A stretch of 64,000 bases of DNA from VXRN01 sp963664365 (GTDB taxonomy: Bacteria; Chloroflexota; Dehalococcoidia; Lucifugimonadales; UBA1123): NCBI GenBank assembly GCA_963664365.1, contig OY761144.1, positions 682,001 to 746,000 of the forward strand, in the 5' to 3' direction. The position numbers and the translations under genes were made by a program. The notes under the pieces are model-generated. The model ran no database searches. It saw only the letters and a list, made by a program, of their open reading frames with translations, and was not told the DNA's origin. Positions 58,659 through 64,000 of this stretch are shown here, piece after piece (the stretch's first letter is position 1; every line of letters begins with the position of its first letter).

Positions 58659-60407
58659 CTACCTGTCCAGCCAGACCGTCTCGAAGCGGCCCCACTCGGT
58701 CTGCACTCTGTTCTCAAGCTGCAGGCCCTTGACGTAGTTATGCCACATGGGCATGTGGGCGGTGAAGCCGAAGTGGAACTGAGGCGGGTTGGAGTCGAGC
58801 AGCTCCTCGCCCTTGCGGAAGAGCTCGGCGCGCTTCATGGGGTCGAGCTCGCCGTTGAGCTCTACGACGATGTCGTCGAACTCGGGGTTGGAGTACTTGC
58901 CGAAGTTCTGGGAAGCTCCGGTGGTCCATACCACCTGCCACAGCGGCGTGTGGTTCTTGACCGGCGAATGGAAGATGGTGCTGAGCACCAGGTCGAAGTC
59001 CTTCTTGTACTCTTCGACTACGAGCGCGCGCTCAACGACGCTGATCTCGATGTCGATGCCCAGGTTTTCCTTGAGCTGGTTGACGAAGAATGGGGATAGG
59101 ACTTCCGAGTGTCCCGGAACGGCAGCGGAGACGAGCTTGAAGGTACGCAGGCCCTCTCCACCGGGGTATCCGGCTTCGGCGAGGAGGTCTTGCGCCGTCT
59201 TGATGTCGTCGGCGTTCTCCCTCTTATAGCCTGGAACCTGGTACAGCTCTTCGTCGGGCGTTGCGCCCTCGCCGGCCTTGGACATCCAGCGGCTGACGAT
59301 GTTGACCTCTTCCCTGTACACATCGACCGCGTGGTGGCGGTTGATGGCCAGGTGAACGGCTCGCCTAACCGTCGGGTTGTCGAACGGGGCCTTTTCGTTG
59401 TTCCACTTGACCTCTAGAGCGCCGAAGTTGTCCAGCAGCGCGTTGGAGATGTCGTCGCGCTCGGTGCCCTGGTCCCAGGTATCGCGCGAGACGTTCCATG
59501 AGAAGTCGGCGTTTGCGGTCAGGACGGCGGTGCCCCTGTCAGTCCAGGCGGGGACGTGCTGCATCTTGACCGAATCGACGTAGGGAAGCTCGGGGTTCCA
59601 GTAGTCGGCGTTTGCCTCGAACTGCCAGAACTCTTCCTTCTTCTCCTCGATGAACTTGAAGGGACCCGTGCCTGGGGCGACCGCCGTGCGAATGTCGTAG
59701 TTGTTCGCCTCAAGGTAGTCGGACGGGTAGATTACCGCCATGGTCGCAGTGAAGAGGTCGAACTGCCAGACGCGCGGCTTGTTCAGGGTGAACTTGACGG
59801 TGTAGTCGTCCACCTTTTCGATGCCGCCGATGGCGTCGAAGAGGCTCTGCGACGTGCTGGTCATCCCCTCGTACTTCTCAGGGAAGATGATGCGGTCGAA
59901 CGTGACCACGACGTCGTCGGCGCTGAACTCCGACCCGTCGTGGAACGTGACGCCCTCGCGCAGGTTGAAGGTGAAGGACATCCCGTCGTCCGCTATGTCC
60001 CAACTGGTCGCCAGTTCGGGGCTGATCTCCGCGAGGCCCACGGTGGGGTCGAGCGTGAACAGCTTGTTGTAGAACGACGTCATGATGTGCGACGCGCCGC
60101 CCTGATGAATGTCGTAGTGCTTGGTCGTTGAGCCCCAGGCGGTCTTGATTTCGCCGCCGCTCTTGGGGTTGGGGTCGGGAGACGTCAGACACCCGATAGT
60201 GCATTCCATCGCCGCCGGCTCAGGCTCAGGCGCCGCGGTTGGGGCCGCGGTCGGCGCGGGCGCCGCCGTGGGAGGCGGGGCCGCGGTCGCCTGCGGAGCG
60301 GGAGTGGGCTCCTCTTCCTCCGACGCGCACGCCACCAGCGCCAGGCTGATGACAGCCGTCAGCATCGCTAAACTAATCCATTTTGCCACCGAAAAATTGG
60401 CCGACAT
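58659..60407 (-). CDS. ABC transporter substrate-binding lipoprotein (family 5), copy 2
   Basis: The 582-residue lipoprotein from the ATG at 60407 has the signal SLAMLTAVISLALVACASEE, an Ala/Pro/Thr spacer and the family 5 binding domain (HYDIHQGGASHIMTSFYNKL, REGVTFHDGSEFSADDVVVTF, FDNPTVRRAVHLAINRHHA). GGAGG lies six bases before the ATG; the longer frame to 60512 overlaps the promoter. Differences from copy 1 are spread through the ligand domain, so the two may bind different but related solutes. No ATP-binding protein gene is found in the window for this system. Confidence 0.93.
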   Translation of the reverse strand: MSANFSVAKWISLAMLTAVISLALVACASEEEEPTPAPQATAAPPPTAAPAPTAAPTAAPEPEPAAMECTIGCLTSPDPNPKSGGEIKTAWGSTTKHYDIHQGGASHIMTSFYNKLFTLDPTVGLAEISPELATSWDIADDGMSFTFNLREGVTFHDGSEFSADDVVVTFDRIIFPEKYEGMTSTSQSLFDAIGGIEKVDDYTVKFTLNKPRVWQFDLFTATMAVIYPSDYLEANNYDIRTAVAPGTGPFKFIEEKKEEFWQFEANADYWNPELPYVDSVKMQHVPAWTDRGTAVLTANADFSWNVSRDTWDQGTERDDISNALLDNFGALEVKWNNEKAPFDNPTVRRAVHLAINRHHAVDVYREEVNIVSRWMSKAGEGATPDEELYQVPGYKRENADDIKTAQDLLAEAGYPGGEGLRTFKLVSAAVPGHSEVLSPFFVNQLKENLGIDIEISVVERALVVEEYKKDFDLVLSTIFHSPVKNHTPLWQVVWTTGASQNFGKYSNPEFDDIVVELNGELDPMKRAELFRKGEELLDSNPPQFHFGFTAHMPMWHNYVKGLQLENRVQTEWGRFETVWLDR

Positions 60408-60489
60408 GGCAGGCCTCCACTTTGCATCTAGCCCCGACCGGCGGCCGGAGCGACTGATAAATCCGTTGCCCAGTCTTGAACTGCGCAAC

Positions 60490-60519
60490 ATGATACCCGA
60501 ATTGGTTAGCATTATTCAA
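60490..60519 (-). promoter_or_regulatory. Promoter of the importer operon
   Basis: On the minus strand TTGAAT (60514-60519) and TATCAT (60490-60495) are 18 bases apart. This element overlaps a plus-strand promoter for the PQQ-propeller gene, so the two divergent units may interfere or be co-regulated. Confidence 0.5.
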
Positions 60520-60531
60520 TCCCTGTATCCT
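60502..60531 (+). promoter_or_regulatory. Promoter of the PQQ-propeller gene
   Basis: TTGGTT (60502-60507) and TATCCT (60526-60531) are 18 bases apart on the plus strand, about 32 bases before the ATG at 60573. Confidence 0.4.
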
Positions 60532-60572
60532 TAGAATCTGAAATCCAAATCTGGGAGTCTCTGAGCGACGAT

Positions 60573-61889
60573 ATGCAGAATGAGAGCGGCACGGCGCGGA
60601 GCGTCGAACTCGTAGCTCGATGGTGGCGGACCCCGGCCGGCATCGTCCGCGAGCGGCGCAGGTGGGTCTGGATCGCGTTGGCGCTTATATTGGCGGCCTC
60701 GGTCATTGCGGTCGCGCTCACGAGCGCGCGGAACTATTTCGGGCTGTCGTTGCCGGTTCCTACGCCTGAGAGCGATATGACCATGCGCCCAAGCCTGACT
60801 CCCGCCGCGCCGATACCCAAGCCCGCCGGGGTCGTCGAGTGGGTCTTCGACGTTGGGGAGACGCTGCAAGCGCCCGTTGCGACGGCGGACGGGACGATTT
60901 ACGCGGTGTCGGGCCAAACGCCCGAAACGGGCCGAGCGCTGGCCCTGAGCGAAACGGGGGGCGCGGTCGTCTGGGAGAAGATGCTGGGCAGCATCGCCGA
61001 CTTCCCTCCCGTCGTGGCAGGTTACTTCCTCTTCGTCGGGACGCGGTCCGGGGAACTGCTCGCGCTGGACCGAGATACGGGTGAGACTCTGTGGAGCTAC
61101 GACCTGGAGTACTCGATAGTCGGCTCTCCCATCGTGCGGGAAGGCGTCCTGTATGCCGCGTCGGACAGCATCCACGCGATAGACGCGCTCACGGGCGAGC
61201 GGCTCTGGCGTCACAACATGGGCGGAGCCGTCACCCGTCCCATCCGGCTATCGGGAAACGTGCTGGCGGCGATCACCTCCGACGGCAACGTGAACTTGGT
61301 AGATGCGTCGAACGGCAGGCGTCGCCTCACTTTTCGGCTCTGGTTCAGCACATCCGCGGGTCCGACGGTCTCCGGTAATGCGCTGGTCATACCCGGCGAC
61401 GGCGCAAACGCGCAGGCGCTGGACCTGAGCATGCGCGACGTACCGATGGAGAAGGCGGTGAGATATTGGTGGACGAAGATGTGGCTATGGGACATGGCGC
61501 CGAGTCCGCCGCTGCCGCGCGGCTACCTCTGGCAGCAGAGGAGCATGGGGGGCAAGACGGCGTATCCGGTCGGCGCGGACGATGACTCGGTTTACCTCGG
61601 TGTCGCGGAGGTAGATGGGAGCGGCAAGGTGGTCGCGCTCGACCTCGAAACAGGCAAGATTCGCTGGGAACGGGACTTCGGGTCTGTGCCTATCGCTCCA
61701 GCTATACTTACGCCCGAAACGCTGGTCGTCGGGGTGAAAGGGATTGGGTTGTACGCAGTGGACAAGCAGACAGGGGCGGCACTCTGGGAGTACGAGGTTC
61801 CTGGAGGGCTGGCAGCGGCTCCGACCATCACGGAGGCCGGAGTCATGCTGATCCCGACGCTGGACGGGAAGTTGCTGGCGGTGCGGTAG
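60573..61889 (+). CDS. Membrane-anchored PQQ-type beta-propeller protein
   Basis: The 438-residue protein has one N-terminal membrane helix (WVWIALALILAASVIAVAL) after a basic cytoplasmic stretch, a Pro-rich linker, and a propeller of PQQ-like blades (AVVWEKMLGSIADFPPVVAG, LLALDRDTGETLWSYDLE, VVALDLETGKIRWERDF, LYAVDKQTGAALWEYEVPGG). The Trp-docking repeats match the BamB/PQQ enzyme repeat family. A catalytic PQQ site is not evident, so a scaffold or binding role outside the cytoplasmic membrane is likely. It is divergent from the importer operon. Confidence 0.85.
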   Translation: MQNESGTARSVELVARWWRTPAGIVRERRRWVWIALALILAASVIAVALTSARNYFGLSLPVPTPESDMTMRPSLTPAAPIPKPAGVVEWVFDVGETLQAPVATADGTIYAVSGQTPETGRALALSETGGAVVWEKMLGSIADFPPVVAGYFLFVGTRSGELLALDRDTGETLWSYDLEYSIVGSPIVREGVLYAASDSIHAIDALTGERLWRHNMGGAVTRPIRLSGNVLAAITSDGNVNLVDASNGRRRLTFRLWFSTSAGPTVSGNALVIPGDGANAQALDLSMRDVPMEKAVRYWWTKMWLWDMAPSPPLPRGYLWQQRSMGGKTAYPVGADDDSVYLGVAEVDGSGKVVALDLETGKIRWERDFGSVPIAPAILTPETLVVGVKGIGLYAVDKQTGAALWEYEVPGGLAAAPTITEAGVMLIPTLDGKLLAVR

Positions 61890-61948
61890 GGGCTGGGCGA
61901 ACAGAAACAACCCAAGCATCCCAACACTGAGTTGGGTCAACAGCCCGT

Positions 61949-62356
61949 TCAGGCGTCGACCAACTCTTTCTCGGCCGGAGACGGCTCATCGAAAGGTTCA
62001 CCTTTGGCATGAGCTTCGCGCATACGATTCACCCACGCTACCCACTCCGCACGTTCGGCGTCGCGAGCCTCTTTACGTTGCCTTGCGCTCAGCCATTCGT
62101 CGAACTTCCTAGAAAGCATTGAATACACCTCGATGAGGACTAGATTGATACCTGCCAATGCGGGAAAAGCCGAGGAGAGGTCCTTGGCTACCGCTAATGC
62201 TGTTTTCCATGGGTCGTCATTAGTAACCACAGCCGTTTCGTAGAATACAATGAAGCCGGTGGCTACGGTAATCATAACCGTGAACAGAGAGAAGTAGAGC
62301 GACTTCCATCGTGTAGGGACAGTCCAGATGGATTCTCGGTCTTGGTCATCTCTCAC
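61949..62356 (-). CDS. Small membrane protein with charged C-terminal helix
   Basis: The 135-residue protein has two hydrophobic segments (LYFSLFTVMITVATGFIVFY near 20-40 and LSSAFPALAGINLVLIEVY near 60-78), followed by a long charged helix (FDEWLSARQRKEARDAERAE) and an acidic tail. The start is a GTG at 62356. I do not recognise the family. It is more AT-rich than its neighbours and stands alone between convergent and co-oriented genes. Confidence 0.65.
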   Translation of the reverse strand: MRDDQDRESIWTVPTRWKSLYFSLFTVMITVATGFIVFYETAVVTNDDPWKTALAVAKDLSSAFPALAGINLVLIEVYSMLSRKFDEWLSARQRKEARDAERAEWVAWVNRMREAHAKGEPFDEPSPAEKELVDA

Positions 62357-62424
62357 CGATGTTGCCGCCCTCTGTAATTCCTATCCAAGCAAAAATAACC
62401 TGCGCGGTCAACTTTACTTTGTCA

Positions 62425-63516
62425 CTATCGAGGCGTCTCGTCAACTGTCCCGCCAATGTATGCCTTCGCAATGTCTATGATCAGCGATATGTCCTCCCTT
62501 GCGTCGGAGACCGGTGAGCGACATTCTACGCCGTCCGCGATACACTCGTGAAAGTGGCGCAACTCGCGTCTGAACGGGCTTTCCCAGTCCATGGCGGGCT
62601 GACGACGGAGGGACGTACCGGCATCGTCTATCTCATGCACAGTCAGGGTGGACACGCCCCTTGAGAAGCCGGTTGCGTACTGCACGATCACGCGCTTGTC
62701 CGACCCATACACCTCCAGCGTCTCGTAGAAGTCCCAGAGCCTGGGCAGATCGACCCAGGACGCAACGCATCGGAAGCCTGAGGGGTATTCGAGCGTCGTG
62801 CTGAATGCCTTGCCGTCGTTCCAGATGTCGGTGTGCAATACCGACGACGGCGACCCGAACAGAAGTCTGAGGCCGTACAGGTCGTGGATCAGGCTGCCGG
62901 ACAGGGTCATGTACGCCCGCTCCACGTATGGAGCCACGTCCCCGATGGCGGACCGGATCGACTCGCTACGCGCGTCCGCGAGTTGTTGTCCCATGTTCGC
63001 CGGAACGTCGTCGAACCGGCGCGTTCTGAATTGCCCGATGTGAAGGAAGTTATCAGGGTGCAGGTGGTTGACCTGTACGAAGTGGACATCGTCCATGCCC
63101 CGCACTTCCGGGACTGCCGCCTCGAAAGCGGGCTCGTACAGCTTGACGTACCCGGCCTGGGCGACGACGTCCGCTTTCTGCGCGGCGGAGATGATCTTAT
63201 CCACGTCGTCCAGAGACAGACACACCGGCTTCTCGATGAACATGTGCTTTCCGGCGTCCAGCGCCGCGACGGCGACGTCGGTCTTCGGGTCGGACTGGCA
63301 GAGCAGCACGGCGTCAACGTCTGAGGCAAGCAGGTCTCGGTAGTCGGTGCAGCTATTCGGGACGTGGAAGAGGTCGGCGGCGTACTTTGCGGCTGAGGGC
63401 GATACGTCGCACACGGCGGCCACCTCGAACTCATCCGCCAACTCGGACAGGAACGGCAGATGCTGGATCTGGGCTATGGCCCCGCAGCCTATTACGCCAA
63501 TGCGAACGCGGCTCAT
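62425..63516 (-). CDS. Gfo/Idh/MocA family oxidoreductase
   Basis: The 363-residue NAD(P)-dependent sugar oxidoreductase starts with the Rossmann motif VRIGVIGCGAIAQIQHLPFL and has the EKP motif in HMFIEKPVCLSLDDVDKI near residue 96, where the Lys takes part in catalysis. The C-terminal alpha/beta domain follows from about 125. Its ATG overlaps the stop of the upstream cupin gene by four bases, so they form an operon. The sugar substrate is unknown. Confidence 0.92.
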   Translation of the reverse strand: MSRVRIGVIGCGAIAQIQHLPFLSELADEFEVAAVCDVSPSAAKYAADLFHVPNSCTDYRDLLASDVDAVLLCQSDPKTDVAVAALDAGKHMFIEKPVCLSLDDVDKIISAAQKADVVAQAGYVKLYEPAFEAAVPEVRGMDDVHFVQVNHLHPDNFLHIGQFRTRRFDDVPANMGQQLADARSESIRSAIGDVAPYVERAYMTLSGSLIHDLYGLRLLFGSPSSVLHTDIWNDGKAFSTTLEYPSGFRCVASWVDLPRLWDFYETLEVYGSDKRVIVQYATGFSRGVSTLTVHEIDDAGTSLRRQPAMDWESPFRRELRHFHECIADGVECRSPVSDAREDISLIIDIAKAYIGGTVDETPR

Positions 63517-64000
63517 GCGTCACCTCCCTTTAGGCTCTCTAGTTTCGCGGCGAGGACGTTCCAGACCGCCGCCAACTCCGCTGAATCTTGAAACAGTGGA
63601 AAGAGCGCGTCCCACATGTCGCCGCGGACCGCGCCGGCGGAGTCGAGGTCGCCGTCCGCGACAGCCGTATCCAGCCTTCCCGCCATCTCCGCCTGAGTCC
63701 GGCGCGCGCTTTCGGCGGCTGCGGCAACCGCGCTCATTCTCTCCAGGAAACGGGCCAAGAGATCGGCAACCGGCGCAGGGTCGGCGTCCTCGTCGTAGGC
63801 CGACGGAGGGGCGAAGCGGTGCGGCAGACGCTGGCCGCCGTTCCACATGGTGTGGGTCGGCTGGATGTGCGGAGTGACAGACAGGTACATCGTCATCGGC
63901 GCGTCGTCCATGACTCGTATGCCGTGAAGCTGGTCCACGAGGGCGACGCACATCTGACCAGGCCCGAGAACCTCCTTCTCGCCGTCTATGTCGAACTCCG
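63513..64000 (-). CDS. Cupin-domain protein, 5' end beyond window
   Basis: The frame is open to the window edge and so lacks its N-terminus; 161 codons are visible. The first part, EFDIDGEKEVLGPGQMCVAL followed by VDQLHGIRVMDDAPMTMYLSV, reads as the second half of a cupin barrel with the PGQ turn and a metal-type His. The rest is a helical, acidic region (ADLLARFLERMSAVAAAAES). It is translationally coupled to the Gfo/Idh/MocA gene. The ATG at 63953 is internal to the cupin and unlikely to be the start. Confidence 0.7.
   Translation of the reverse strand, partial: EFDIDGEKEVLGPGQMCVALVDQLHGIRVMDDAPMTMYLSVTPHIQPTHTMWNGGQRLPHRFAPPSAYDEDADPAPVADLLARFLERMSAVAAAAESARRTQAEMAGRLDTAVADGDLDSAGAVRGDMWDALFPLFQDSAELAAVWNVLAAKLESLKGGDA

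Overview
The window is a GC-rich bacterial chromosome segment, mostly densely coding. The gene content (paired CaiB/BaiF CoA-transferases, two LLM-class flavin/F420 oxidoreductases, a mandelate-racemase-like enolase superfamily enzyme, an RraA-like aldolase, a phosphotriesterase homologue, a sulfatase, DUF1501/DUF1800 proteins, many beta-propellers) together with frequent TTG/GTG starts resembles marine or sponge-associated Chloroflexota (SAR202/Dehalococcoidia-like). This placement is an inference from gene families; no rRNA or other marker in the window settles it.

Layout. 1-10.3 kb: edge fragment of a coiled-coil protein, a phosphodiesterase, a fused transaldolase/glucose-6-phosphate isomerase, glutaminyl-tRNA synthetase, an MFS carrier, a paralogue of the edge fragment, SixA and PPK2. 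10.3-19.1 kb: an epoxide hydrolase, then a minus-strand catabolic block (two CoA-transferase subunits, NHL propeller, DUF1501, DUF1800, lactonase-type propeller). 19.1-22.4 kb: an accessory island with a toxin-antitoxin pair, an NHL protein and a compact restriction-modification pair of visibly lower GC. 22.4-33.1 kb: assorted small-molecule enzymes, NhaA, a missed 50-residue membrane protein, a HicB-like gene with an in-frame stop, and an orphan structured transcription unit. 33.1-36.8 kb: a one-polypeptide histidine kinase/response regulator/DNA-binding protein and a LysR regulator.

36.8-40.9 kb is the most unusual part: a short CRISPR-like repeat set, an approximately 1.25-kb tandem array with a 149-150-bp period, and directly against it a strong promoter driving a two-gene phage/GTA-type terminase cassette with no other phage genes. 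A second copy of the first cassette gene, with the same promoter and a remnant of the array unit, lies inverted at 51.0-52.0 kb without the large subunit. 40.9-46.5 kb is a five-gene signalling operon joining a membrane-anchored LivK-type binding protein and a histidine kinase to a complete RsbV/RsbU/RsbW-type partner switch.

46.6-54.5 kb holds DUF502, FabF, FolC, an acetyltransferase, an SDR and a sulfatase with Thr at the nucleophile position. 54.7-60.4 kb is a peptide/opine-type ABC importer with two tandem substrate-binding lipoproteins and no ATPase gene nearby. The right edge has a PQQ-type propeller, a small membrane protein, a Gfo/Idh/MocA oxidoreductase and a truncated cupin gene. 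Several dispersed palindromic repeats (a CCCTCTCCC..GGGAGAGGG type, a GGGCGATTCGCGAATCGCCC type and others) sit between genes, and one is inside both terminase-cassette first genes.
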